In this document: piece by piece, positions 8,579 through 16,770 of the stretch
How the letters are laid out: each line of letters begins with the position of its first letter
Position numbering within the stretch: the stretch's first letter is position 1
DNA from: a virus
IMG/VR virus record: IMGVR_UViG_3300028895_000704
Span: 1-64,000 of that record
Strand: one strand, 5' to 3'
DNA: 64,000 nucleotides
Position numbers and translations under genes: made by a program
The notes under the pieces: generated by a model
The model's input: only the letters and a program-made list of their open reading frames with translations
What the model was told of the DNA's origin: nothing
The model's database searches: none

Positions 8579-8615
8579 GCCACTGCGCCCGCCTTCGGGC
8601 GGGCGTTGGCTTTTT
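8579..8615 (+). terminator. Intrinsic terminator
   Basis: CGCCCGCC (8586-8593) pairs with GGCGGGCG (8598-8605) around a TTCG tetraloop; the stem extends outward through GCCA and TTGGC. Five Ts follow (8611-8615). It closes the cassette of envelope-directed genes. Confidence 0.85.
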
Positions 8616-8627
8616 CAGGAGGGACCG

Positions 8628-9131
8628 ATGGAAACGCTACGCAACGGACCCGAGCCGATCCGGGAGCCGGACTACAACTACTGGTGTTGGGTCCCCGATC
8701 GCTGCCTCTGCTTCCCCGACGGCATTCAGCCGGAGCTCGACGTCTACGATGGCGACACGCTCAAGCTCGTCATCGATCTGGGCCTCAACCAGTTCGTCAG
8801 CCCGATGTACTATCGGCTGTACGGCATCCAGGCCCCCGAGATCCGACCACGGGCAACGCGGCAAGCTGGCATTGCTGCCAGGGACCATCTGATCTGGCTG
8901 ATCAAGGAAACAGCGTTCTCCAAACAGAGCAACGGGTTCCCGACTCCTGGGTACCGGCTGCTCGTCCGGACGTACAAAAAACTACGTCCTAAGCGGGATT
9001 ATCGACCCAAAGCGGTCAAAGGCAAGTACGGACGCTACCTGGTCGAGCTGTACGGCCAGCGAGGGCCCAACCTCATCAATCTCAATCAGAAGATGATCGA
9101 GGAAGGGAAAGCTGTTGCATATTCCCCCTGA
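8628..9131 (+). CDS. Staphylococcal-nuclease-like (SNase/TNase) protein
   Basis: 167 residues. The pattern YDGDTLKL (40-47), then YRLYGIQAPE (63-72), then GKYGRYLVELYG, and a final NLNQKMIEEGKAVAY follows the staphylococcal nuclease fold. D43, R64 and E72, together with the Arg of GKYGRY, occupy the places of the known catalytic Asp21, Arg35, Glu43 and Arg87. These enzymes cut single-stranded or loose DNA and RNA using calcium. Family members in phages may degrade host nucleic acid. There is no signal peptide here. The start has a GGAGG ribosome site and follows the 8579 terminator, so the promoter must lie within or before it. A promoter for the next genes overlaps its stop codon. Confidence 0.8.
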   Translation: METLRNGPEPIREPDYNYWCWVPDRCLCFPDGIQPELDVYDGDTLKLVIDLGLNQFVSPMYYRLYGIQAPEIRPRATRQAGIAARDHLIWLIKETAFSKQSNGFPTPGYRLLVRTYKKLRPKRDYRPKAVKGKYGRYLVELYGQRGPNLINLNQKMIEEGKAVAYSP

Positions 9132-9157
9132 CAAACCCCAGGCGGATCAGCTATCAT
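9128..9157 (+). promoter_or_regulatory. Sigma70-like promoter
   Basis: CTGACA (9128-9133), an 18-base spacer and TATCAT (9152-9157) resemble the sigma70 consensus. The -35 box overlaps the end of the nuclease gene, and the first following start codon is at 9183. It could drive the run of genes from 9183 into the RNA polymerase gene. Confidence 0.5.
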
Positions 9158-9182
9158 AGGATGACATACGGAGAACCCTGCA

Positions 9183-9710
9183 ATGCCAGTACAAGAAGGC
9201 CCCCACTACCGTTTCCAGAAGTACGAGTTCTGGGCGGAACGTGGCATGATCTCACTCATCGACACGGAAGCGGCCGCGGACAGCGCCCACGCTAACGATC
9301 CCGACCAGTTCCACTGGCGGATTCCTCCGGGCCAGTTCATGAAGCGGGCGGTCAGTGCACTCATGCACGATCCCGAGAAGTATCCCAGCCAGCGCCGCGA
9401 GCTCAAGAAGATGCTCGAAGACGCCGCGGCTGCGTGCAAGCTGGCCAAGGCGCAGGGCGACCCGACTGATCCGAGCGTCATCGAGGATGTGGTCAAGCAC
9501 CAGCGGAAGCGCTCGATCGTGCTTCCCGGAGAGCTGCCGCCCATGCCCGGTATGCCGGAGCAGAAACACAAGATCCAGAATCATGGACGATCCGCTGGCC
9601 AGATCCTGGAGAAGGGCGTCGACGTGGTGCCCGACTTCACCATCAGCCCGCAGGAAATGCTCACACCCAAACGTGCGGAGAAGCTCAGAGCTAAACCTAC
9701 AGGGAGGTAG
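9183..9710 (+). CDS. Unknown cytoplasmic protein
   Basis: 175 residues with a CGGAG ribosome site. The N-terminal part (YRFQKYEFWAERGMISLIDTEAA) appears mixed alpha/beta; residues about 60-100 are helical and charged. The C-terminal third is Pro-rich and ends with basic residues. No membrane segment, signal peptide or enzymatic motif is visible. It is the first gene after the 9128 promoter and is followed two bases after the stop by the next gene, so they share a transcript. I cannot assign a function. Confidence 0.6.
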   Translation: MPVQEGPHYRFQKYEFWAERGMISLIDTEAAADSAHANDPDQFHWRIPPGQFMKRAVSALMHDPEKYPSQRRELKKMLEDAAAACKLAKAQGDPTDPSVIEDVVKHQRKRSIVLPGELPPMPGMPEQKHKIQNHGRSAGQILEKGVDVVPDFTISPQEMLTPKRAEKLRAKPTGR

Positions 9711-9712
9711 GA

Positions 9713-10045
9713 ATGAACTCCAAAGAAGCTTTCAAGATCGGGTTCCTTCACAAGTGCGCTGAGGATGGTCTCACCCCGGACGAGACCCTCGAACGCGTTC
9801 GCCACGCCACGCTGCTGGTCAAATCCGCTGGTTGGGGCATGCCTACCATGGCCGCTCTGACGCTCCTTGGTGCCACGCCGTTCCTGGTCGGTACGACCGG
9901 CGGCTACGCGCTGCAGCAGATGCGTGAGAACACCGGGCTCGACGCCAAGGATATGAAGAAAAGGGAGGTGATTGCGGAGTATCGACGCGCCGTTGACAGG
10001 ATGAGACGCTTGCAACAGCGGGTCGCGCCTGACGCAGTCTCGTAG
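9713..10045 (+). CDS. Small membrane protein of unknown function
   Basis: 110 residues with a GGGAGG ribosome site. It opens with MNSKEAFKIGFLHKCAEDGLTPDETLERV, a short helical module. A hydrophobic segment of about 25 residues (MAALTLLGATPFLVGTTGGYAL, about 45-67) probably crosses a membrane. A basic helical tail follows (KKREVIAEYRRAVDRMRRLQQR). A small protein with one membrane span and a charged tail could be a holin-like or virion membrane protein, but no lysis partner is identified beside it. Confidence 0.6.
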   Translation: MNSKEAFKIGFLHKCAEDGLTPDETLERVRHATLLVKSAGWGMPTMAALTLLGATPFLVGTTGGYALQQMRENTGLDAKDMKKREVIAEYRRAVDRMRRLQQRVAPDAVS

Positions 10046-10048
10046 TAG

Positions 10049-10447
10049 ATGCAACATAGTAAGTACCATGGTGAACAGCATGCACGGTACGGCGGAACAC
10101 TACATTGGCCAGGCGCCAATGGTGTGCCGCTGCTTGGAGATGCTGCACCATCGCTGAAGCAGCACGAGATCGAACGGCTGACCGTCCGCGGCACGGCGTA
10201 TGAGCGGCTGTTCGACATGTCGCAGGAAGAGGACCGCGAGTACTACAACTGGGTGCGAGACCGCATCCGCAACGGCCAGTTTGTGAAAGACCACGAGACT
10301 CGCAAATGGCCTGACGATTGGGAGTATCCAAAAATCTGGCTGGAGTGGACCCAACTGTACGTACAGGCCCCTCCACAAGTCCAAGGCATAGGGAGCAACG
10401 GGCATGGAAGCCACAGACAATTCACGTTACGACGCCCTGATGGATAA
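10049..10447 (+). CDS. Small unknown protein
   Basis: 132 residues. No clear ribosome site precedes the ATG at 10049, so the exact start is uncertain, and translation may be coupled to the gene ending at 10045. The protein is rich in His, Trp, Tyr and charged residues (EEDREYYNWVRDRIRNGQF, WPDDWEYPKIWLEWTQLYV). Its last 44 bases overlap the next gene in a different frame. No motif recognised. A head or connector protein is possible because of its aromatic composition, but that is weak. Confidence 0.5.
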   Translation: MQHSKYHGEQHARYGGTLHWPGANGVPLLGDAAPSLKQHEIERLTVRGTAYERLFDMSQEEDREYYNWVRDRIRNGQFVKDHETRKWPDDWEYPKIWLEWTQLYVQAPPQVQGIGSNGHGSHRQFTLRRPDG

Positions 10448-11306
10448 AGAAGCTGGGTTCGATGAGCTGAACCAAACGGCCAGAGAGCAGGCCAACCAGC
10501 GCATCTGGCAGATGATCCTGGGCGGAGCAGGCCTGGGACTCGGATTGCGGGGCGCGTTCGGTCTGGGCGAGCTGATGATGCCGCGTGGTCGCGGCTATCA
10601 GGCCAGTCCGACTTCGCAGACCGTCGACCTGATGCTGCCGCAGCCGCAGGACGAGGAAGAGAAGTACGGGATGGACAAAGAGGCGATCGAGTGGAAGGGC
10701 CCTGGCGACCTCTTCGACCCGAAGTTCTACGCCCAGTTCACCCAGCCGCTCTTCGACAAAGACTGGGGACCCGTTGGCAACTACATCAAGGGCGACCAGT
10801 CAACCCACTACGGCGGCGTGCCCGCTACCTGGGCTGTCGGTGTTCCTGCCGGCGCGCTCGCACTGGCTGGCGGCTGGAAGGGCATGGACGCGCTCATGAA
10901 ACGTCGGCGCGAAGCTGCTCTGGAAGCCGAGGAAGAGTCGTACAAGAACGAGTATCGCGAGATCCTCGAGAAGCTACAGAAGCGTGGCTCCGCCAACGAC
11001 TTCCTCGAAGAGGAGCTTGACGAGCTGGCTGACGCATACGCCGAGGCGCAGACGCACGAGAAGCAAGCGGCGTTTGGCTGGGACGAGCTGAAGCAGAAGG
11101 CCAGCAACATCGGCGGCTTCGGCACCGGCGCCTACATGGCTTACGCCACGCTGGCGGCGCTGCTCAGCGGCAAGCTCAGCTACGACTACTTCAAACGCCG
11201 CGGCCGTCGAAACGTCGCGCAAGAGGCAATGAAGCGCCGGAGTAAGGAACGCACTGGCGGCGTCGCTCCGATTCAGTTCCGTCCAGGTGCACAGGACCTT
11301 GTGTAA
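10404..11306 (+). CDS. Unknown protein with three hydrophobic Gly-rich segments
   Basis: 300 residues with a GGGAG ribosome site. Hydrophobic segments lie at about 32-57 (MILGGAGLGLGLRGAFGLGELMM), 138-158 (TWAVGVPAGALALAGGW) and 238-262 (GTGAYMAYATLAALLSGKL). Between the second and third is a long charged helix rich in Glu and Lys (about 165-225). The pattern of Gly-zipper segments plus helices resembles the proteins at 2757 and 24234. The stop overlaps the start of the RNA polymerase gene (TAATG at 11304-11308), so their translation is probably coupled. This coupling is suggestive of a virion-associated partner of the polymerase, but that is inference. Confidence 0.65.
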   Translation: MEATDNSRYDALMDKEAGFDELNQTAREQANQRIWQMILGGAGLGLGLRGAFGLGELMMPRGRGYQASPTSQTVDLMLPQPQDEEEKYGMDKEAIEWKGPGDLFDPKFYAQFTQPLFDKDWGPVGNYIKGDQSTHYGGVPATWAVGVPAGALALAGGWKGMDALMKRRREAALEAEEESYKNEYREILEKLQKRGSANDFLEEELDELADAYAEAQTHEKQAAFGWDELKQKASNIGGFGTGAYMAYATLAALLSGKLSYDYFKRRGRRNVAQEAMKRRSKERTGGVAPIQFRPGAQDLV

Positions 11307-14300
11307 TGCCGAACCTCTATTCCTCGTTGGCGCCCGGGCCCGAAGGGGCCCGTGCCATGGGCGACGTGGCCGCCACCAGGACGGCCATCTTCGATAACGC
11401 GTTGTCGGCGGCTCAGCAATTCAAGCCGGCGACCAACCAGCGTTATATTATGGACGTCTCGGATGCTCGTTACGAGGGCCCGGAAGGATTTACAAAAGCC
11501 GATGAGAAGCGCGCAATCTTGGAGGGCCGCTCGCTGGGTCGCAGGCTGCGTGGAACCGTACGCCTCCGCACCAATGACGACAACCAAGAGGTTGTCGACC
11601 AGAAGCGCGTCACCCTCGCCCAGATCCCTTACATCACCCCACGTGGTACGTTCATTCTCAACGGGAACGAATACTCCCTCTCTCACCAAATGCGTCTTAG
11701 ACCCGGTATCTTTACGCGGGTCAAAGAGTCGGGAGAACTCGAATCCCACGTCAATGTCGCTCGAGGTGTGGGACATAGGTATTTTCTAGACCCGGAGACC
11801 GGCGTGTTCCGGGCACAGTTCGGCCAAGCGCGGATGCCGCTCATGCCGATCCTCAAGGCGCTCGGCGCGACCGACTCGCAGCTGCGCGAAGCCTGGGGGA
11901 ACGAGCTGTATGCAGCCAACGCTGCCAAGTCGGACCCCAAGACGCTCAAGAAGCTCTACAAGAAGCTGCTGCGCAAGGAACCGACCGACGACGAGAAGAC
12001 CATGACCGAGGCCATCCGCGACGTGTTCGCGCAGATGGAGGTCGACCCAGAGGTCAACAAACGCACGTTGGGTACCGACAGCAAGAACGTGGACGTTGCC
12101 ACGATCCTCGCCGCGACGCGGAAGCTGCAGCGTGTGTTCAAGGACGAGGAAGGCCCCGACGATCGTGATGCCATGGCGTTCCAACGCGTCATCGGCCCGG
12201 AGGATCTGTTCGCCGAGCGGCTCACCAAGGGCGGTGCAGCGCTGCGGCAGGCCCTGTGGAAAGCGACCCTCCCCGGCAACCTCGGAAAGCTCGGCACCGG
12301 CCTGTTCGACAAGAGCGTTCGTGGCGCTCTGCTGGACTCCGGCCTCGGCAGCCCGCTCGAAGAGATCAACCCGGCTGAACTGTACGATCAGCGCGTGCGC
12401 GTGACCCGTATGGGCGAGGGCGGCATCCCAACCAGCGAGGCCGTGCCGGACGAAGCGCGTTCGGTGCAGCCGAGTCACATGGGCTTCATCGACCCGGTCC
12501 ACACACCGGAGTCGGGCAAGACCGGTATCGACGGGCGGATCGCCAACGCGACCCTCAAGGGCAAGGACGGGCGGCTGTACAGCCAGTTCTTCAACAACAA
12601 GACCGGCAAGGTCGAGTGGGTGACGCCCCAGGATCTGGCCGACGCAGTTGTCGCCTTCCCGGGCGAGCTGCAATCCGACGAGCCGTACGTGCGTGCCCAG
12701 GAGAAGGGCAAGCTGAAGTACGTGCCGCGCGACAAAGTGGACTACCAGCTGAATCACATGACCGAAGCGTTCGGTCCGTTGGCTGGTATGGTCCCGATGA
12801 AACAGAACGCATTTGGCCAGCGCGTGTCTATGGGGAGTCGCATGCTTACGCAGGCGCTGCCACTGGTGAACGCCGAAGCACCGCTGGTTCGATCAGGGAT
12901 GCCGGGCACCGAGGACTCCTACGAGTCCCTGCTCGGCGAGGACATGGGTGCCGTAAGGAGCGGAGTCGATGGAACAATTCTCGAAATCACGCCGGATAAC
13001 GTCAAGATCAGGGGAACGGACCGGAAGATCCACAACGTCGAGCTCTACAACAACCACCCCTACAACCGAAAAACGTTCGTGCATAACACGCCCGTCGTTC
13101 GGCCAGGTGATCGCATCAAGGCTGGCCAACTTCTCGCAGGCTCTAACTTCACGGATAAAGAAGGAGTCACAGCTCTAGGGCTGAATGCGCGAATCGCCTA
13201 CATGGCGTACAAGGGGCACAACTTCGAGGACGCCATCGTGATCTCGGAGTCGTTCGCCAAGCGATCGGCGTCTGAGCACATGTACCAGAACACGCTCGAC
13301 CTCGGCGAGGGCGTCAAGCACAGCAAGAACGCGTTCCAGTCGATCTTCCCCGGCAAGTACGACCGGCGGGTCCTGGAAAAGTACGACGAAGACGGCGTCA
13401 TCAAGCCCGGCCAGGAGGTCGATCTGGATGAGCCGCTCGTCCTGGCAGTGAAACAGCGACAGACCGGTCCGCGTCTTGGCCGACGCAAAGCCTCCTGGTC
13501 CGACGCGTCGATCAAGTGGGATCACCACGCAACCGGTACTGTCACTGACGTACACAAGGGCAAGAAGGGCATCTCCGTGGTGGTGAAGGCCACCAACCCG
13601 ACCACCGTCGGCGACAAGTTCTCCGGGCGCTACGGCGACAAGGGCGTCGTAGCCAAGATCGTCGCGGACGAGGACATGCCGCGCGGCGCGGACGGAAAGC
13701 CCTACGAGATGCTGCTCAACCCGCTCGGCATCATCAGCCGCGGTAACCCCGCGCAGACGCTCGAAGCCAGCCTCGGCAAGATCGCGCAGCTGACCGGGAA
13801 GCCATACTCGATGGCCGACTTCGACAGCATCAGGGACGTGCGCGCGTACGTCGAGAAGGAGCTGCGTAAGCACGGCCTCAACAGCACAGAGGAAATTGAA
13901 GATCCGCGTACAGGCCGGACGACGAAGGGTGTGCACGACGGTGCCCGCTTCATGATGAAGCTGCACCATACCGCTGAAGCCAAGCTGCAGGGGCGAGCGA
14001 CAGGCGGGTACACAGCCGAAGGATCTCCGGCCAAGGGTGGTGAATCAGGCTCGAAGCGTGTTGGTATGCTCGAATTGAACGCGTTGCTTTCGCACGGCGC
14101 GTATCAGACTATCCGCGATGCCTCCGTCATCCGTGGACAGCGCAACGAGGATTACTGGCGTCAGCTGATGAGTGGGTACACGCCACCGGAGCCCGAAGTG
14201 CCGTTCATCTACAAAAAGTTCATGGCCCAGCTGCAAGGCGCCGGCATTAATCCCGTCAAGCGCGGGAGTCGCCTGAACATCATGGCCATGACAGGCAAGG

Positions 14301-15679
14301 ACGCTGTCGAACTGACTGGCAATCGAGAGCTGCGCAACGTAGATACGGTTGACTGGCGTGTGTCCAAGCTCACCCCGGTCAAGGGCGGACTGTTCGACGA
14401 ATCTCTCACCGGCGGGCACAACGGCAACCGCTGGAGCTACATCAAGCTCCGCGAACCCATGCCGAACCCGGTGATGGAGGAACCGATCCGCCGCATTTTG
14501 GGTCTCACACAGAAGCAGTTCAAGAGCATCCTGGCAGGCCAAGAGTCGATGCCAGGGCGCGAAGGACTCACTGGCCCCAAGGGGCTCGCCAAAGTGCTCG
14601 AGGACATCAACCTCGACAAGGAGATCGAGCGAGCCCGCGCCGAGATGAACAGCGGTAAGAAGACCTACCGCGACAAGGCGATCCGTCGACTGCAGTTCCT
14701 CAAGTCAGCGAAGAAGCTCGGGCAGCACCCGAAGGACTGGATGATGGATCGAGTCCCGGTGCTGCCGCCGATGTTCCGCCCGGTCTCCATGATGGGGTCC
14801 GGTGGCCGGCTCGTCGACGACGCGAACTTCCTCTACAAGGAGCTGTTCGACGCGAACGACAACCTGAAACAACTCACCCGCATGACGGATGACGTGTCCG
14901 ACGAGCGGCTAGCGGTCTACGACGCCTTCAAGGGTGTCACAGGCCTTGGCGATCCCATTCGCCCAGAGAACAAATCACAACCGGTCAAGGGCATCCTGAA
15001 GCACGTCTTCGGGACCAGCCCGAAGTTCGGCACCGTGCAGCGCAAGCTTCTCGGGTCCACCGTGGATCTCGTGGGCCGTGCTGCTATTTCGCCAGATCCC
15101 AACCTCGACATGGACCAGGTAGGAATCCCGGCCGACAAGGCGTGGACGCTGTATCAGCCGTTCGTCGTCCGTCGACTGGTCCGCCGCGGCATGAGCAAGA
15201 TCAAGGCGATGGAGGCCGTCAAAGACCGTACCGATACAGCTATGCGTGAGCTGCAATCCGAGATGAAATCCCGTCCTGTCGTGATCAACCGAGCCCCGGT
15301 GTTGCACCGGTTCGGGGTCATGGCGTTCTGGCCACAACTCACGTCCGCAAACACCTTGCAGATTCCGCCACTGATCGTGAAAGGCTTCAATGCCGACTTT
15401 GACGGCGACGCCATGCAGTTTCACCTGCCGTCGACCGACGAAGCCGTGCAGGAGGCGCAGGAGAAACTCCTGCCGTCGAAGAACCTGTTCGCGGTCAGCG
15501 ACTTCGAAGTCATCCACGCCCCGTCGATGGAGTACGTCGGTGGATTGTGGGAGGCGACGACGCGGAACGACAAGAAGAAGCCCGTCCGAGTCTTCAACTC
15601 GAAGCTCGACGCGATCAAGGCTTACAAGCGCGGAGAGATTGGCGTAGGTCAACGAATCGAGATTCGCGAAGGACGCTAG
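11306..15679 (+). CDS. RNA polymerase: beta subunit fused to the N-terminal half of beta-prime
   Basis: 1457 residues. The first about 900 residues carry beta motifs in order: GTFILNGNEYSLSHQMRLRPG near 115, PVHTPESGKTGIDG near 397, YKGHNFEDAIVISE near 635, VGDKFSGRYGDKG near 767 and DMPRG near 789, with LNPLGIISRGN following. Beta-prime motifs continue in the same chain: PPMFRP near 1152, LLGSTVDLVGRAAISPDP near 1248, PVVINRAPVLHRFG near 1323, and NADFDGDAMQ at 1362-1371. The three catalytic, magnesium-binding aspartates are D1364, D1366 and D1368. The chain ends soon after, so the bridge helix and trigger loop are missing and are found in the gene at 16763. No alpha or omega gene is seen. 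The start overlaps the preceding stop by one base. Confidence 0.95.
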   Translation: MPNLYSSLAPGPEGARAMGDVAATRTAIFDNALSAAQQFKPATNQRYIMDVSDARYEGPEGFTKADEKRAILEGRSLGRRLRGTVRLRTNDDNQEVVDQKRVTLAQIPYITPRGTFILNGNEYSLSHQMRLRPGIFTRVKESGELESHVNVARGVGHRYFLDPETGVFRAQFGQARMPLMPILKALGATDSQLREAWGNELYAANAAKSDPKTLKKLYKKLLRKEPTDDEKTMTEAIRDVFAQMEVDPEVNKRTLGTDSKNVDVATILAATRKLQRVFKDEEGPDDRDAMAFQRVIGPEDLFAERLTKGGAALRQALWKATLPGNLGKLGTGLFDKSVRGALLDSGLGSPLEEINPAELYDQRVRVTRMGEGGIPTSEAVPDEARSVQPSHMGFIDPVHTPESGKTGIDGRIANATLKGKDGRLYSQFFNNKTGKVEWVTPQDLADAVVAFPGELQSDEPYVRAQEKGKLKYVPRDKVDYQLNHMTEAFGPLAGMVPMKQNAFGQRVSMGSRMLTQALPLVNAEAPLVRSGMPGTEDSYESLLGEDMGAVRSGVDGTILEITPDNVKIRGTDRKIHNVELYNNHPYNRKTFVHNTPVVRPGDRIKAGQLLAGSNFTDKEGVTALGLNARIAYMAYKGHNFEDAIVISESFAKRSASEHMYQNTLDLGEGVKHSKNAFQSIFPGKYDRRVLEKYDEDGVIKPGQEVDLDEPLVLAVKQRQTGPRLGRRKASWSDASIKWDHHATGTVTDVHKGKKGISVVVKATNPTTVGDKFSGRYGDKGVVAKIVADEDMPRGADGKPYEMLLNPLGIISRGNPAQTLEASLGKIAQLTGKPYSMADFDSIRDVRAYVEKELRKHGLNSTEEIEDPRTGRTTKGVHDGARFMMKLHHTAEAKLQGRATGGYTAEGSPAKGGESGSKRVGMLELNALLSHGAYQTIRDASVIRGQRNEDYWRQLMSGYTPPEPEVPFIYKKFMAQLQGAGINPVKRGSRLNIMAMTGKDAVELTGNRELRNVDTVDWRVSKLTPVKGGLFDESLTGGHNGNRWSYIKLREPMPNPVMEEPIRRILGLTQKQFKSILAGQESMPGREGLTGPKGLAKVLEDINLDKEIERARAEMNSGKKTYRDKAIRRLQFLKSAKKLGQHPKDWMMDRVPVLPPMFRPVSMMGSGGRLVDDANFLYKELFDANDNLKQLTRMTDDVSDERLAVYDAFKGVTGLGDPIRPENKSQPVKGILKHVFGTSPKFGTVQRKLLGSTVDLVGRAAISPDPNLDMDQVGIPADKAWTLYQPFVVRRLVRRGMSKIKAMEAVKDRTDTAMRELQSEMKSRPVVINRAPVLHRFGVMAFWPQLTSANTLQIPPLIVKGFNADFDGDAMQFHLPSTDEAVQEAQEKLLPSKNLFAVSDFEVIHAPSMEYVGGLWEATTRNDKKKPVRVFNSKLDAIKAYKRGEIGVGQRIEIREGR

Positions 15680-15701
15680 CAACACTAGCAAAAAATTCGC
15701 G

Positions 15702-15722
15702 CGACGACTGCGTCGTCGTTTT
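15702..15722 (+). terminator. Intrinsic terminator after the polymerase gene
   Basis: CGACGAC (15702-15708) and GTCGTCG (15712-15718) form a perfect seven-pair stem with a TGC loop, followed by four Ts. A short A-run lies upstream. The 113-base gap after it also holds the palindrome CTACTAGTAG (15753-15762), and a CGGAG ribosome site before the next gene. The terminator may reduce expression of the second half of the polymerase relative to the first. Confidence 0.7.
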
Positions 15723-15793
15723 GGATTGTAGAATCAACGCAACCCCTGTAAGCTACTAGTAGTGTCACATGAACAACGAACGGAGTCGCACTA

Positions 15794-16480
15794 ATGTCCC
15801 ACGAAATGAACCCGATGCTTTTCGATCTTGCCGAATGGAGGTTGGCCGGTGAGAACGAGAAAAAGGCTTTCGTACCAGGTGATCCGGCGGCGGGCGGAAT
15901 GCCGCCGGGAGCGATGCCGCCCGGAGGAGCTCCGCCGATGGATCCGATGGCAGGAGGCGGAGCACCGCCGATGGACCCGGCGATGGCAGGAGCCGCCCCG
16001 CCGATGGACCCGGCTGCAATGGCGGGAGCACCGCCAGCCGCTGCCCCTGCGCCTGCAGCTGGTGGAGCCCCAGGAGCCGGTGGAAAGCCCAAGATCGATC
16101 CTACCTTCATCTACATGGAGCTCTCCCGCGTTCGGAAGCTCTTGACCCACATGATGAAGCACACGGGCATCGACATGCCTCCCGACATTCTGGACGACGG
16201 TGCTGTGGCGATGGTCGCTCAAGGCCAGATGCCGCAGAGCGCGCCGCTCGGAGCCGGCGCCGAAGGTGCCCCGCCCGAGGGTGGCGGCGGCGGACCGGCG
16301 TTGCCGGGTATCGGCGGGAACGCGCCCGTCAGCCCGATTGAAGCCCCGTCCGGGCCTGAGAAAGCAGGAGCCGATGCGTTGTCGATGTTCCGCGGTCCAG
16401 TCGACGGGGAGCGAGAGGACGCGTCGCAGTTGCGGCTCGATGCGATCTCCGCCATGTCCCGAAGCCTGCACCGTAGGTAA
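15794..16480 (+). CDS. Pro/Gly/Ala/Met-rich low-complexity protein between the polymerase genes
   Basis: 228 residues. After a short N-terminal segment (MSHEMNPMLFDLAEWRLAGENEKKAF), residues about 33-100 are imperfect repeats built on MPPG, APPMDP and MAG. A short helical domain follows (about 103-140, FIYMELSRVRKLLTHMMKH), then another Gly/Pro-rich stretch and a C-terminal helix. The PGMxP-type repeats recall those in the acidic protein at 27703. It lies between the two polymerase pieces, after a terminator. It may be an RNA polymerase-associated or a structural linker protein; nothing proves either. Confidence 0.65.
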   Translation: MSHEMNPMLFDLAEWRLAGENEKKAFVPGDPAAGGMPPGAMPPGGAPPMDPMAGGGAPPMDPAMAGAAPPMDPAAMAGAPPAAAPAPAAGGAPGAGGKPKIDPTFIYMELSRVRKLLTHMMKHTGIDMPPDILDDGAVAMVAQGQMPQSAPLGAGAEGAPPEGGGGGPALPGIGGNAPVSPIEAPSGPEKAGADALSMFRGPVDGEREDASQLRLDAISAMSRSLHRR

Positions 16481-16482
16481 TC

Positions 16483-16770
16483 ATGATTGTTGAACTCCAC
16501 AACAAGTTGGGCAATCCGCAGCGCATCGAAGCGACTCGCGTTGTACTGCGGTGCCCAATCAACGGCGTCATTGCTGTGGCCCTGGAACCGACTCCAGGGC
16601 ACCAGTACATCATCGATCGCGGCGACGGCGACGAGGTCATGAACAAGATGCTCTCTCAGTTGGGCATCAACGAGACCGTCATCAGCGATCATATCGACAA
16701 GGATTCCTTCGCGGCGCCGCCTAAGGGCAGCCGCCTCTGGAAGCCTGGCGAGGATCCTCCGCATGCTTAA
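16483..16770 (+). CDS. Small unknown protein between the polymerase genes
   Basis: 95 residues. The N-terminal half looks like beta strands (MIVELHNKLGNPQRIEATRVVLRC, GVIAVALEPTPGHQYIIDRG), and the C-terminal half is helical then Pro-rich (PPKGSRLWKPGEDPPHA). It starts two bases after the previous stop and its last eight bases overlap the start of the beta-prime C-terminal gene, so it is probably translated together with it. Its position suggests a polymerase accessory, but no known family is recognised. Confidence 0.6.
   Translation: MIVELHNKLGNPQRIEATRVVLRCPINGVIAVALEPTPGHQYIIDRGDGDEVMNKMLSQLGINETVISDHIDKDSFAAPPKGSRLWKPGEDPPHA

Noticed and set aside
8579-8615. Riboswitch in the gap after 8570
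   Set aside because: The whole short gap is explained by a classic terminator with a TTCG loop and T run.
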